From contig CM043959.1 in assembly GCA_014529385.2 (NCBI GenBank), positions 56,400,753 through 56,464,752 on the forward strand: 64,000 bases of DNA, written 5' to 3'. Below are positions 11,684-23,201 of this stretch, one piece after another. The stretch comes from Adiantum capillus-veneris. Its lineage: Eukaryota > Streptophyta > Polypodiopsida > Polypodiales > Pteridaceae. A program made the translations under genes and the position numbers. The notes under the pieces are model-generated. The model saw nothing but the letters and a program-made list of their open reading frames with translations. It searched no databases and was not told where the DNA came from. Within the stretch, counting starts at the first letter, position 1. Each line of letters opens with the position of its first letter.

Positions 11684-11999
11684 TGTTAACCCTCACGCAC
11701 ATTCCTATCACCTACAACGGGCACTGTATTATTTATTTGGTAGAGTTAGGTACCGGGCTTGTCGGTCCAATAGGAAAAGGGTAAGAGTGATTGCTGATGA
11801 GAGGCGCACTCTAACTGGAACATTCAAGGGATTAGTTGGCTAAGCATGGGTGCCCAAGTGTGAATGGGGCGAGCTCATATAAAAGTCAACTAAACCTAAA
11901 ATTCACTCATTCTCTCATTTGTGCAATTGAAGAGTGCTTTTGCTCCATCTTCATCTTCTTGTGTGTGTGTGTATGCCTCTGTGTGTGTGTGTGTGTGTA

Positions 12000-12037
<38 letters not shown>

Positions 12038-12279
12038 TGCGATTGAGCATTGAGACTACGGCACGGCAGCGGCGAAGCGGTTGAGCATGGCACAGCGGCG
12101 ACTCCTTCTTCTTCGCGGCAAGGAATCCTCCACGATAGCAAGCGTAGAGCAGTGAGTGACAGACCATCGCCATCTTTGAGCTTACTAGTTTAGGCTAGTT
12201 GCATCCTTGGATCCATTTGTGGCTCGCACACAGTGTATCAACAAGTTCCCTGCATTGGCACGTGTGATAGACCCGCACA
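11684..12279 (+). mobile_element. R2 left (5') LTR
   Basis: The 596-bp LTR runs from TGTTAACCCTCACGC to CCGCACA. It contains a TG/CA tract and a (GA)n tract at 11961-12037, and a likely promoter in the segment 'gcgagctcatataaaagtc' (TATAAAAG near 11877). The right LTR is 50 bp longer, mainly because its GA tract is longer. Confidence 0.92.
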
Positions 12280-12283
12280 ATTT

Positions 12284-12301
12284 TGGCGCCGTTGCCGGGG
12301 A
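12284..12301 (+). promoter_or_regulatory. R2 primer-binding site (tRNA-Asp)
   Basis: TGGCGCCGTTGCCGGGGA is the exact complement of the 3' end of plant tRNA-Asp and lies four bases after the LTR. Confidence 0.93.
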
Positions 12302-13011
12302 ATGCCATACACTAAGCTTGAGTGGCACTCTCTGCTTCTTTGTGGTGCAATTTCAATTGTAGGAAAGGTAGGGAAGGAAGGTGTGTGTGTTGAGAAGAAG
12401 GATTTTGTTTTGCTACTATGTATTTCTTTGTTAATGAAGTTTTGAAATGTATTGTGTTTTCTATGTGATAAGGTGTTAGTATTAAGGTTGTTAGTTCTGT
12501 GTAATGTAAAGTACCATTAGGTAGGAAGTAGATCTGCTAGAGCTAATTAAGTGTGTTAGTGTGTAACAATAGGTGTATTAGTTGTAAGTAGGTAGGTAGA
12601 GTGTGTGTGTGTGCTCGTGCGCAGGCCTCGGCGACCTTTTCCCCCAAAAAAAAACTAAAAAATAATAATAAAATTTTTTAAAGATAGGACCGGGATCGAG
12701 AATATCTCCCAGAACAAAGCCCAAGCTCACGCTCAGGCTTAGGCCTCAGTCGCCCTTTAAAATTACGTATTTTAGCTTCACACGTAGCTAAAAATCGACT
12801 TTTTTGAGGACCAACGGAGCTTCAAGTGACCGAACATTGTGTTGTAAAGCACACCGCGACCCTCTGAGTGATACGCTCGTTTCGAGCTATCACACACTTT
12901 AATAAAAAAAACCGACCATTATAAAACATAAAAAAAAAAGAAAACGAGTAAAAACGAACGGCTAAAAAAGTAAGTGGTTAACCTTCGAGGTTATTCGCCG
13001 ACGCTTGTAGG

Positions 13012-13751
13012 GTGTCAAAGGCACATGCGTCTGTGCTTTGGTCGTGTGCTAGAGATGGAGCAACTAGAGAGAATTTTGACTTACGCGAGTTCTCTTCTCA
13101 TTATCCACCTACCTTAGGTTCCGATCCCTCGGTGGGGACCCAAGGTAGTACAAACCAAGACCCGAACATAGCGGCTAGTGACTCTTCCTCTGACTACAAC
13201 ATCATGGAGGGTTTCCCAATGCCTAATCTTGATAACTCAAGCCAAGACATGCATACCATGGGCCCACGGTCCGGGCCGAGCGTGCTTAGCTGCTTGAAGG
13301 ATACCTTTAGTAGAGCCATTCGCTCCGAACATGGAGCTAATGATGTAAATGAGGGGGGTGGGAATTAAATTCTCCATTCATGACCAACGTAGACCCTATG
13401 CCCTTAGAGAATGTGCACGTGAATACTTCATTCACTGCACCTCCTGTCTCTTCAGAGCTATTCCCCTCCGAGGCCATATTACCCGATGGTAGAAGCCTTG
13501 CCGAAGTGCAAGAGGTTGAGCGATATATCATTGTGGCTAGGGAAAATGAAGTCGAGAGCTTACGCAAGGCAGAGCAACGAAGAGAGTTAAAAGTGAAAGC
13601 CCCTATGTCAATATCCTTGCTAAGAGAGCAATCAAGTACTCCTGACTTAGCAACCGCTAAGGGCCAACCCCTAAAAAGCAACATTGCATCTAGCTCAAAG
13701 GACACCCCTAGCACCTCAATCCTAGATGGAGCGTTCTTAAATGAGAACTGA
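13012..13751 (+). pseudogene. R2 leader/gag-proximal open frames, function unknown
   Basis: Two adjacent frames (13012-13368, 13380-13751) in the gag leader encode Ser/Pro/Thr-rich, low-complexity sequence without a known domain. They may be the decayed N-terminal part of a long gag polyprotein, as is common in tRNA-Asp-primed plant gypsy elements. The 640 bp between the primer site and 13012 holds only noncoding leader. Confidence 0.35.
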
Positions 13752-13930
13752 GAGTACGAACTACAAACGGAAACTCTAACCAACTTATATACAGGTCACA
13801 CCTATCACGTGGGTTGGTTCGATGTCCTACAATCCACAATGGGTGCTACTAGTGTGGAGGATCAACAACAAAGAGTTGTGAGATCATCCATAGGGACATT
13901 GAGTTAGAGAGACAGAACAAGGGGATCAAC

Positions 13931-15450
13931 ATGCCTTCAACGGGTCTCATGAGATTCTTGGATACAGGAAAGGCTAAACAACCAACCTTATCGCAAATGG
14001 AGACTCCCTCGGTAAGTCCGATGGATCTCCCATATGTTGTTTCGCTAGGGGTCTCATTGCAATCTGAGCCCACAAATGATAGCTTTATCTTTCCAAGTCT
14101 ATCTCATCTTTTCCTTGATGACACCACGGCTACCATGCCTACCCCAATGATGGGCATGCCAAGAAACACGCCATGGACCTCATTTGTTAGTAAAGCACCA
14201 CTACATGGTAGCTCAATGCCTGCAACAGTACCTACAAGTGTGTACCAATCGTATGCACCTATGGGTCATCATACTCATGTAGCCCCTACTCCTCCCATTG
14301 TTTCAACTACCTATGCTCCACAACCACAACACCCAAGTTCTTATTTCCATGGGACTATACCGGCTAGCATTAGCATGTCACATCCGACGTTTGCTATGCC
14401 TAGGGCCACACATATGAACCTTGGACCACCACATGGCACAACATTGTACCCAACGTGGAACCTAAGGGCTTCCTATGCACCAAGCCCACTGCCAATACCT
14501 ACTCCACATGTAGTCTCTGGAGCACCTTCACCCACGGTGCCTGCTCACTTAGGTGACTTGGCAACATTTGCTCAAGCTATTGGTCGATCTATTGCTGAGA
14601 ATATGCGTAACACGCCTGATAGAGAGCCTCGAAGTAAGGTAGTACAAATAGCCAAGCTCACACAAAAAATCTAGTGGAGATGGGGATGTGAGAAAGCATA
14701 TCGAAGTGTTTGAACAAATATGCAATTCTCTAGGAGAACACAATGACCTGCATAAGAATAATGCTTTAAGCCTAACCTTGAGTGGGAAGGGAGGGGATTG
14801 GTATAGAACCCTAAGGGTGGAAGAAAAAACGATTTACCCTACTCTTAGGAGACTGTTCTTGAAAGAATACATACGAGAGGGAGTGCTTTGGGTGGTAGCC
14901 TCTCAGCTCCAGGAGAGGAAGGAGAGTCGGTGAGAGACTTTATTGGTCGCTTGAAGCATTTGAATTCTCGTTGTAATCCAAATGAGCGCTTCAATAATAA
15001 TCAATTGCTTGATAGATTCATTAGGGGATTACGACATGAGGATATCTACAATGGCCTAGTCATTAGAGGTATCGCCACTTGGGAAGCAGTCACCACCAAT
15101 GCGATCCAATTGGAGGATAATTTAAGGATTCAAGGAGAAAGAGTGTCTGTTGAGCCTAAATCTATTAGCTCGCAAGCATCAGGGCATCAGCCAATGACCC
15201 TAAAGCCTATTGCTAAGGAGCCAAAGATATCTGAGATGACTTTAGAAGATCTCACCAAGGCTATTCAAGAGAGTCTTAGAGACAATCGTGCTCCGCAAAA
15301 CAATCATATGTATCCAAGGAGGGAGCAATAATGGTGCTCAATATGCTATGGACTGCATAGTACTAGTGAATGCCCTACTTTTAGAGTAAAATTTGATGGG
15401 AATTGCAATGCCTGTGGAAGGTATGGTCATCAAGTTAAGGATTGCATAGT
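13931..15450 (+). pseudogene. R2 gag: Pro-rich region, capsid-like domain and CCHC knuckle
   Basis: A Pro/Thr/Met-rich frame (13931-14674) precedes a capsid-like gag domain (14688-15331). The latter contains 'GKGGDWYRTL', a 'FIGRLKHL' block after a SVRDF motif, and 'FIRGL', the hallmarks of the plant retrotransposon gag family. A CX2CX4HX4C zinc knuckle follows at 15404-15445. The frame changes near 14680, near 14915 and after 15331, so no intact gag is made. Confidence 0.75.
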
Positions 15451-15857
15451 ATTTAAGTGCGCGATGGACAATAGACCAACCTTAGCATGGACAGACACAC
15501 CTCGAGTGCCTGCATTGATGGCGACCCCACCTCTTGAACAAACAACACAACCCATGGTCCCTAGGGCCCAAAATGTTGTTCAAACAACACCCTTACCACC
15601 TCCAGTACTAGGATCGCAACCACCACATCCGAGAATCACTTTTGTGAATCAAGTAGTTGTGAGTCATCTATTGCTTGTTTGGAAGGCTGTGAGGAAGATA
15701 TAGACCCTAATATTGCCTATGAGATGGATGTGCTTGAAGAAAGTCCACAATACTACATGGAGGACTATTGGGGACAAGTCAAACCTGTCTATCAAGTAGC
15801 TGCTCTTGCGAAAAGAGGCCAAAATATAAATTACACTGCTAAGAGACCACTCTTCAA

Positions 15858-16397
15858 TGCTATGAGTGTGGAGGTCCACATCGTGTAGCCGAGTGTCCTA
15901 TTAGGCTACAAAAGAACGCCACACTAATGCAAACTAATCAAGCGAGCATGTCTACAATGCCGATACTCATGTGTAATCAATGTGGCATAGATCATTTGAT
16001 TGCCCAATGTCCAAATAATCCAAATGCACCGAAGATCACGCCGTTAAACTTGATTAATGTTACCGAGGAGCCATCACAAAGTACACCTATGGTACTAGTA
16101 AACGTACTCACACGATCGATGCTCCAAAAACAAAATTATATCCTTGAGGAAAGAGACACGACATCAATTGCCCAATCTCAAAAAAAGAAGAAAACACGAA
16201 GGAAGAGATCGCAAAAACAAGCGAAGTCAGACCCTAGTTCAAAGACCAACATAGGGACTGGTGACGACCCTGTATATATGAAAGACGCTGAAGAGGATTC
16301 TGATTCAGGTGAAACCATGGAGAAACGACCATTAAGATATAAACCAACAAGGAAGATCTTCATGAGCCACAAAGGCCAGGATCCAAGAAGAAGATAG
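15858..16397 (+). pseudogene. R2 additional zinc knuckles and basic/acidic linker
   Basis: Two further knuckle-like motifs, both CX2CX3HX4C with one residue fewer than canonical, lie at 15858-15896 and 15972-16010 in one frame. They are followed by a Lys/Arg-rich stretch near 16180-16215 and an acidic 'DAEEDSDSG' stretch. With the knuckle at 15404, this makes three zinc-knuckle-like motifs. No protease motif is found between gag and RT. Confidence 0.55.
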
Positions 16398-16444
16398 GAA
16401 CTTATCCAAACCGTACGATTGAGCGAGTCAAGCAATTAAGGAGT

Positions 16445-16905
16445 TTGGTAGAAGATACCCAAAGGGATCTAGAACTAGCACCTAGGTGGATCCAAATTAC
16501 AGACACCATGTTCCCTACGCAACAAAAACCTCACCAAGTCCATAGACCCTTAGCCATACCTAGTGTCATCCAAGAAGAAAGTGACTTAAAGTCATGGGAA
16601 AGTGGGCGTACTCACTTCTTGATGGAAAGAATGTTTACAGAGGGACTACCTGATCCTATTGAAGAAATGGAGATCCCATATTCCCCACGTCAAGGGACTA
16701 AGTCCAAAAGGTGTCGTTAAACATTGCTAAATTGATGGATTTCATGTCTTCAAAAGTTAGAACCACCATCATGTACAAACTATATAAAGACCCTGAGCTA
16801 GTCTCAGCTCTTCGAGCCTTCCTCAATGGAGAACTAAATTTTGGGCTACCACAATTTGCACAGATGGATGGAGCTGGGGAGATGCCAATAGAGGAGGAAC
16901 ACTAG
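16445..16905 (+). pseudogene. R2 linker region between gag and RT, unrecognised
   Basis: Two short frames (16445-16720, 16711-16905) of unknown character precede the RT remnant. The N-terminal fingers and palm of RT, including the first catalytic Asp, should lie here and are not found. A deletion upstream of 16946 is therefore likely. Confidence 0.3.
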
Positions 16906-16945
16906 ATCCACAACCCAACCTAGATGAGAACCTTGTTATAGAAAT

Positions 16946-17733
16946 ATGGCTTTTGGCTTAACCAATGCCCCGGCTACCTTTCAAAGATTAATAAACACTG
17001 CTTTTGGAGAATATTTGAGGGAGTTTTGTGAAGCTTTCTTAGATGACCTTTGTGTTTATTCTTCATGGAAAGAATATCTATCATGCTTCTGAAAAGTGTT
17101 TCAGAAGTGTAGATTGTATCACATCTCCTTAAACCCTTTCAAATGCCAATTTTGGGTTAAACATGGAGTCATTTTAGGGCATATAGTGTCCAAAAATGGG
17201 ATTTCCACAAATGAGAGCAAAATTAAAGCCATTGCTGAATTTCCGCCACCTACAAACTATAAAGGAGTTGAAAGGTTCATGGGTCATGTTGGTTATTACC
17301 GACGGTTTATTTTAAACTTTGCCGAGATAGCTCGTCCTTTGTACAAGCTTCTTATTGAGTTCCAATGGACTGCGGAGTGTGACCATGCTTATCAGCCATT
17401 GAAAAAGACCTTGACTAGCGCTCCTATTCTACGAGTGCCCGATTGGAATGTAATTTTCCATGTGCATATTGATGCATACACCTTTGCTATTGGGTGTGTT
17501 CTAGCTCAACCAGGAGAACATAAACTGGACTACCCCATTAGCTTTGCAAGTCGTCAATTGAATGATGCCGAGAGAAACTACACCATTACAGAGTGAGAAG
17601 GTTTAGGTATGATTTATGCAGTGAAGAAATTTCGCTACTACCTTCTGGCCAATAAGTTTATTTTCTATGTTGATCATCAAGCATTGTTGGATCTAGTAAA
17701 TAAACCTTGTTCCACGGGAATAATTACACGATG
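16946..17733 (+). pseudogene. R2 reverse transcriptase (C-terminal part) and RNase H
   Basis: The frame begins at the [10 protein letters not shown] motif and continues to FLDDLCVY (the YxDD-equivalent catalytic Asp pair), a 'FLGH'-equivalent 'ILGHIVS', and RNase H segments ('FHVHIDA', 'FYVDHQAL'). In-frame stops at 17090-17092 and 17597-17599 and a one-base shift near 17733 disrupt it. The front of RT is missing. Confidence 0.85.
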
Positions 17734-19260
17734 TTGTTAATTCTCCTTGAGTTTGATTTTACCGTTGTGATGAGACCTGGTAAAAGACATGTCATGGCGG
17801 ATCATTTGTCTCGCATACCCAATGGTAAAGCCCCTACTAGAATTGATGATGAGCTGCCCGATACTTCTCTATTCCTAGTCGAAACCATACCTGAATGGAG
17901 TGAGAAGATTGTGAACTTTCTAGTTAATGGTTTTCCACCCAAAGAGCTTCGTAAAGACATAGCTCAAAAACTATTAAAAGAATGTGAACCTTACTCTCTC
18001 ATTGCAGGAACTCTCTACATGCTAGGGAAGGATGGTATTCTTAGACATTGTGCCTGTGAGGATGAGTATTTATACATACTACAAGAAGCCCACATGGGTA
18101 TAGCCGGAGGATATTTCTCAGGGGAACTAACAGCTAGAAAGGTGTTGCAATCAGGCTATTGGTGGCCAACCTTATTTAAGAATGCATCACTTTTTGCAAA
18201 AGGATGTGACGAATGCCAACGTTACAAGATCACTCAACGAAAGGATAGGATGCCCTTACATCCTGTTAAAGTGACTCAACCATTTGAAAAATGGGGTTTA
18301 GACTTTGTAGACCCAATTAGTCCGGCCGCTCGTAGCACTCAATCTCGATATATTATCGTTTCCACTGACTATGTGACAAAGTGGGCGGAAGCCAGGGCGA
18401 CACGTAAGGCCGATGCAAGGTCAACTACCAAGTTTCTCTTTGAGAACATTGTTACAATATTTGGTTGTCCCTTTGAGATTGTGAGTGACAATGGTACTCA
18501 TTTTATAAATGGAGTAATAAAAGAACTCACTACCAACTTTATGATAGCTCACCATAAATCCACACCTTATTATCCACAAGCAAATGGCCAAGCTGAGAGC
18601 ACCAATAAGACCTTAATCTCTATCTTAACCAAAACGGTGGAAGCTCATCGCACAGATTGGGATTTAAAGCTTACATCAGCTCTATGGGCTTATCGTACTG
18701 CGTATAAAGTTGCCATTAATTGCACACCATTCAAGATGGTGTATGGCCAAGAAGCGGTTATGCCATGGGAGTTTGTCGTTCCTAGTCTTCGAGTAGCTTC
18801 TCAAGAAGTTTGGGATGGTAACCCCTTAGTTGAGCGATTATATATCCTTGAAAGGATAAATGAAGAGAGGCAATTAGCTGTGCAAAATGCACTTGTGGAG
18901 AAAGATAGGAGGAAGAAATGGTTTGACCGTCATCTAAAGAACAAGGATATCAATGTTGGTGATAAAGTCCTTATGTATGGACTACGTAACGAAAAGAAAA
19001 AGTTGAAATATGTGGGAAAAGGACCATATAGCGCATGTGAGATCACCCCACAAGGAACCATTCGTGTGGAGACTCTTGATGGAGCTGAAACCATTGGATT
19101 CCTCAGTGGGAGAAAATTTAAAAGATACTATGATCCTTTAAGCCAAGAGGAGCTACGTGCCATCCATACAAAAAAGGCAGCCAAGGCACAAACAGAATTG
19201 AAGAAGATACAAGCTCAAGCTGAGGCTAAGGAGCAACAAAAATGCATAAGACAAAAATGA
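17734..19260 (+). CDS. R2 RNase H tail and integrase
   Basis: This is a long uninterrupted frame of about 510 codons (the open frame starts at 17707; residue numbers count from there). It opens with the end of RNase H ('ADHLSRI'). The integrase zinc-binding module has H129, C167 and C170, but the second His is replaced by Tyr136 (GGYFS). The DDE core is complete: D199 (GLDF), D261 (SDNGTHF) and E297 (GQAEST), with 35 residues between the last two. A C-terminal basic region with 'VGDKVLMYG' follows. No chromodomain is evident. Integrase would insert the cDNA copy into the genome. Confidence 0.9.
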   Translation: MLILLEFDFTVVMRPGKRHVMADHLSRIPNGKAPTRIDDELPDTSLFLVETIPEWSEKIVNFLVNGFPPKELRKDIAQKLLKECEPYSLIAGTLYMLGKDGILRHCACEDEYLYILQEAHMGIAGGYFSGELTARKVLQSGYWWPTLFKNASLFAKGCDECQRYKITQRKDRMPLHPVKVTQPFEKWGLDFVDPISPAARSTQSRYIIVSTDYVTKWAEARATRKADARSTTKFLFENIVTIFGCPFEIVSDNGTHFINGVIKELTTNFMIAHHKSTPYYPQANGQAESTNKTLISILTKTVEAHRTDWDLKLTSALWAYRTAYKVAINCTPFKMVYGQEAVMPWEFVVPSLRVASQEVWDGNPLVERLYILERINEERQLAVQNALVEKDRRKKWFDRHLKNKDINVGDKVLMYGLRNEKKKLKYVGKGPYSACEITPQGTIRVETLDGAETIGFLSGRKFKRYYDPLSQEELRAIHTKKAAKAQTELKKIQAQAEAKEQQKCIRQK

Positions 19261-19314
19261 GAGGCTAACCTTTGAGTCACACATGCATTCCACGTTGAAA
19301 CCGACAAGGATTGG

Positions 19315-20190
19315 TTGGACTCTGACACACCTCTACGATACCCTATTGAGCTAAACAACACCTATGAAAAAGTGCTATATAACACCTTATTGGACATGGG
19401 TACTAAATATAATTTGCTATCATATGGGGTGTGGTGTCAATTAGGGAAGCCACCTCTATCTGAGAGTATTATCCAAGTCAAGGGTGTCAACAAGAAAAAA
19501 ACTTCGGTTTTTGGAATCTGACACACTTTTGTCAGTTATGACAATGGGGTTGTAGCTCAAGACTTTTTGGTCATGCCTATTGGAACTATGGAGGGTAATA
19601 TAAACCTAGGATGAACGTGGATGATAGCCACCAAATGCACTATTGATTTGGGGACAGAGGGTGTCACAACACAGAAAACAACTCTTAGCCTTGCCACTCA
19701 AGCCATAGTCCTTGAGATATTTCCTCTTAAGGAAATAAAACCCAAAACATTTCATATCCAAGAGGTTGAACCATATGCCCCCATAGCCCAACTCTGTAGA
19801 GCTTCAACTGATGTAGTTGAAATAAAGCTTGAGACACACAAGACCCATCCCAATATAACAAAGAAAACATATAAGTGGGTCCCTAAATCTTCTTTAGCGA
19901 CCATAGCCAATGCTAAAAGACAAGAGTGTGGTAACGGATGTCCCATTCACCCCAAGAAATGTAAAGAAACGTTGCGCTGGATTCCTAAAAAACTATTGGA
20001 AGTCCAAGGCTACTATAAAGGAAATGATCAAATCTGGGTGCCAAAACGTAAATTATGCTCTTACTTATCACCTGACCCATGTGCGCCCAATCCTCTAGCT
20101 CCAAAACAAATTGAAGATCGCGGAAAGGAAAAAATCACGAAATGCTACACACTTGCTCTAGAGCTAGTTTGGGTGCCGAAGAAAGAATGA
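19315..20190 (+). pseudogene. R2 3' frame: retropepsin-like domain plus WVPK repeats
   Basis: The reading frame continues from 19315 to 20190 with TGA stops at 19519 and 19612. Its first part resembles a retroviral-type aspartic protease: LLDMGTKYNLLS (DMG where DTG or DSG is expected), then 'FLVMPIGT', then an 'NLG' + 'TWM' block where ILGxxW occurs in plant retropepsins. The second part contains four spaced W(V/I)PK motifs (YKWVPK, LRWIPK, QIWVPK, LVWVPK). A protease after integrase is an unusual position. The M in the active-site triad and the stops suggest an inactive remnant. Confidence 0.5.
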
Positions 20191-20758
20191 TTTGTTCCAC
20201 CTAGCTCAGGAATAGGGAAATCAAATGAAGATTCTTTCTCTTTGTGTAGTTCCTATACGGAAATAGAAGCTTCGACACAACCTCCATCTACCATTGTACA
20301 TATTCATACAAGCAAGAACGAGTTTTCACCTCCCATTGTAAGTTCACCACCTACAACAATGTTGCAAATAAAATAATGGGAGAGTACCTTACCACCCTTG
20401 CAACTAGATGAAACGCATAGGGCGGTCGAAAACTATTGGTTAGAGCCTTCGCCTATAACAACTTGGAACAACTGGTTTCAAAGGGTGACAACATCATTCC
20501 AAAAGGTATGATCTACCCAAGCAAGGGGGGAGTGTTTGCTGACATCCATCATTTACTTGCTTCCCTCTCAACCTTCCTCCCTGACCTCTCAATCTCCAAT
20601 CTTAGGGAATGTATATATAAAACCTTATACTCACAAAAACAAGATAAAAAAGTAAAAGATCAAGAGCCATAACACAAAATCATAAAAAGACATTATGCAC
20701 AAGAACACGACCCTTGTAATATTTTCCCTCTAACCATCATCTATTTGCGTGTACAGAT

Positions 20759-21191
20759 ATGGCTAGTACGTTAGAGTCATCCACTCCTGCCTTGGGTGAG
20801 AGGTACCCTCGTTACTTTTCACAAATGTTTCACATGGTCTTTCCGGTGCTTGCCTGTAAATGGGATTTGGTAGGTACGCTAGCATGTGAGAGGAATTTCG
20901 AGGAGTTAGAATGGCTGATATGTCTCTTGACCACGGCTGACCACGGCTGATCCATACTTAGTAGAGAGTGTATTTCCCATTTCACAAGCATATCCTTTTG
21001 ACCAAAATGACTATAGGCGTTTAGTGACCTTCTTAGTAAACATTGGTGCCTCCGATGATGAAGAAGATTTACATGATTATACGGATGGTACATATTGTCT
21101 CACGGACAAAGACTTTGTTTTTCTCGACGACGAGGATAGGGGTTTAGCCTTAGGGTTTCCCCCCAATCTCTACAATATCCTATTCCCTTGA
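20759..21191 (+). pseudogene. R2 accessory 3' open frame, frameshifted by a 10-bp duplication
   Basis: An ATG frame starts at 20759 and stops at 20950. The 10-mer CCACGGCTGA is present twice in tandem at 20931-20950. Without one copy the frame continues open to 21191, encoding about 140 residues with an acidic C-terminal half. The product is not recognised. A second short frame at 20436-20672 precedes it. Confidence 0.5.
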
Positions 21192-22542
21192 CTCTCTAGT
21201 GGGAGTGCAAATAATTCGGTTAGGGTTCCTTGTATTTTTTTGTTGTGTTCAATAAGTGTTGGTACTTTTTCCCACTGATGTGCCTCCTAGAGGTATTCTT
21301 TGTGTTTCCTAGTGTGTATAGGAACGTGTTGCTGTTGTTAGGATTTGGACCTTCATGGAATCTTTCTCTCGTTCACACTTCAAATCAAGTGCGACCATCA
21401 ACACAAACAGGTGTTTCTTGTCCATTAGCATTGCCCCTTATCTTTTTGCATCCATGTTTGTCTGATTTAATTATGATTGGTAGCATAACATTTGCTTAGT
21501 ATCAAACATTAAATTCAATGTAATTTTTTGTCATAATCACTTGTCTAGGTTTAAAAATCAAGCAGTCTGACTAAGCTAGTTTGACCAAGCTAGGCGTTAG
21601 AGATCTTCTCTTAATACCATGGGGAATGCCTTCCTAATTATGAATGGCTAATTAGGTTCTTAATTTGATTTAGGCAGCATTGTGTGAAATGTACTAGGGC
21701 TTTCTAGTGGGCTTAGTCCCTATTGACCTTTAGCTTAAGTATGATAAAGAGAGTTTACTAGTGCGATGAGCCTGGGGAGGGTAATAGTGTTATATGACCC
21801 CCCAAAGTTACAAAATTAAAATGATTAAAACGAACAAATAGAAAATCAAAGTGCCACAATGTAAAATCTTAATCTAGAAGAGAAACCTCAGCTTGATTTG
21901 GTACTCCACTCACATGTATCGCCTATGGTACCAAAGCCCTAGAGGTTCCCAGTGTGAGCGCTTTTCCTTGAAAAGCAAAAATCCCAAGGCATACAAAATA
22001 AGCACACACATCAAAATTGAATCACTGCGAAAGGACTTTGGGGGTCAAAGAAAAGGTAATCAGTCAAGTGATGATTTCATGATAAATTCCTTTTATCGTA
22101 GCTTAACTACAAGGTCTTCTAGGTATAGCCTCTAGTCAGCCCTCGAACATGAAATACTTGGCTCTCGTGATTAAACAACTTAATTTACCAGAGAAAATTA
22201 AGAAGCTTTCCCATGGTATTAATAGTCGATCTTTAGTGCCTTTTGATCGTTAAATTAGCGACCCCATACTTGTTTAATTTTTTACCTTTACAACTGTTTA
22301 TGCGTTTGATTATATTGCAATTTAATGTTTATTGCTGACAAATGGTTTAAAATTCTGTTACCAATCAAATTGTATGCCTACAACTGCATATGCTTTTTGA
22401 TTGTTTATGACAATGCAATGACTGTGTCAATGTTGTTTGATTTTGCAGTGACTGAAGGAGGCTAAGGACGTTCATCTCAAATTCTCTTCCACCTCAACGG
22501 ACGAGCTTCAACTCAATAGCTTTCAAGGATGGAATCTACATC
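21192..22542. other. R2 3' noncoding region
   Basis: About 1.35 kb between the last open frame and the polypurine tract is AT-rich and without supported genes. Long 3' noncoding regions are common in tRNA-Asp-primed plant gypsy elements. Confidence 0.6.
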
Positions 22543-22553
22543 AGGAAGGGGGG
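22543..22553 (+). promoter_or_regulatory. R2 polypurine tract
   Basis: AGGAAGGGGGG lies two bases before the TG of the right LTR, in the position used to prime plus-strand DNA synthesis. Confidence 0.9.
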
Positions 22554-22555
22554 CA

Positions 22556-22869
22556 TGTTAACCCTCACGCACATTCCTATCACCTACAACGGGCGCTGTA
22601 TTATTTATTTGGTAGAGTCAGGTATCGGGCTTGTCGATCCAATAGGAAAAGGGTAAGAGTGATCGCCGAGGAGAGGTGCACTCTAACTGGAACATTCAAG
22701 GGATTAGTTGGCTAAGCATGGGCGCCCAAGTGTGAATGGGGCGAGCTCATATAAAAGTCAACTAAATCTAAAATTCCCTCATTCTCTCATTTGTGCAATT
22801 GAAGAGTGCTCTTGCTCCATCTCCATATTCTTCTTCTTCATCTTCTTGTGTGTGTGTGTGTGTGTATGC

Positions 22870-22962
<93 letters not shown>

Positions 22963-23201
22963 CGATCGAGCATTGCGACGACGGCATGGCGGTGGCAAAG
23001 TGGTTGAGCGCTGTGCAGCAACGGCTCCTTCTTCTTCGTGCCGAGGAATCCTCCATGATAGCAAGTATAGAGCGGTGAGTGACACACCATCGCATCTTTG
23101 AGCTTACTAGTTTAGGCTAGTTGCGTGCTTCGAGCCATTTGTGGCTCGCACATAGTGTATCAGCAAGTTCCTTGCATTGACACTTGCGACAGAGGCGCAC
23201 A
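22556..23201 (+). mobile_element. R2 right (3') LTR
   Basis: The LTR runs from TGTTAACCCTCACGC to GGCGCACA, 646 bp. It contains an expanded (GA)n tract at about 22873-22960. It matches the left LTR with scattered substitutions (about eight in the first 130 bp), so R2 is not a very recent insertion. The duplicated AATGT follows at 23202. Confidence 0.92.

Larger units (their letters stand above)
11684..23201 (+). mobile_element. R2: complete but defective Ty3/gypsy LTR retrotransposon (11.5 kb)
   Basis: R2 has two LTRs (11684-12279, 22556-23201), a tRNA-Asp primer site, a polypurine tract, gag with zinc knuckles, a reverse transcriptase/RNase H remnant, integrase and extra 3' frames. AATGT flanks both sides. 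The order RT-RNase H-integrase is that of gypsy elements, and the tRNA-Asp primer is typical of plant Athila/Tat-related lineages. Frameshifts and the missing front half of RT make it non-autonomous now. It sits inside the FCP1-like gene of G1. Confidence 0.93.

Noticed and set aside
22806-23095. Long open frames in GA/CT tracts (RERER, SLSLS), also at 37.6-38.0, 49.1-50.4 and 59.5-59.9 kb
   Set aside because: Dinucleotide repeats are open in several frames on both strands. The frames have no non-repeat protein signal.
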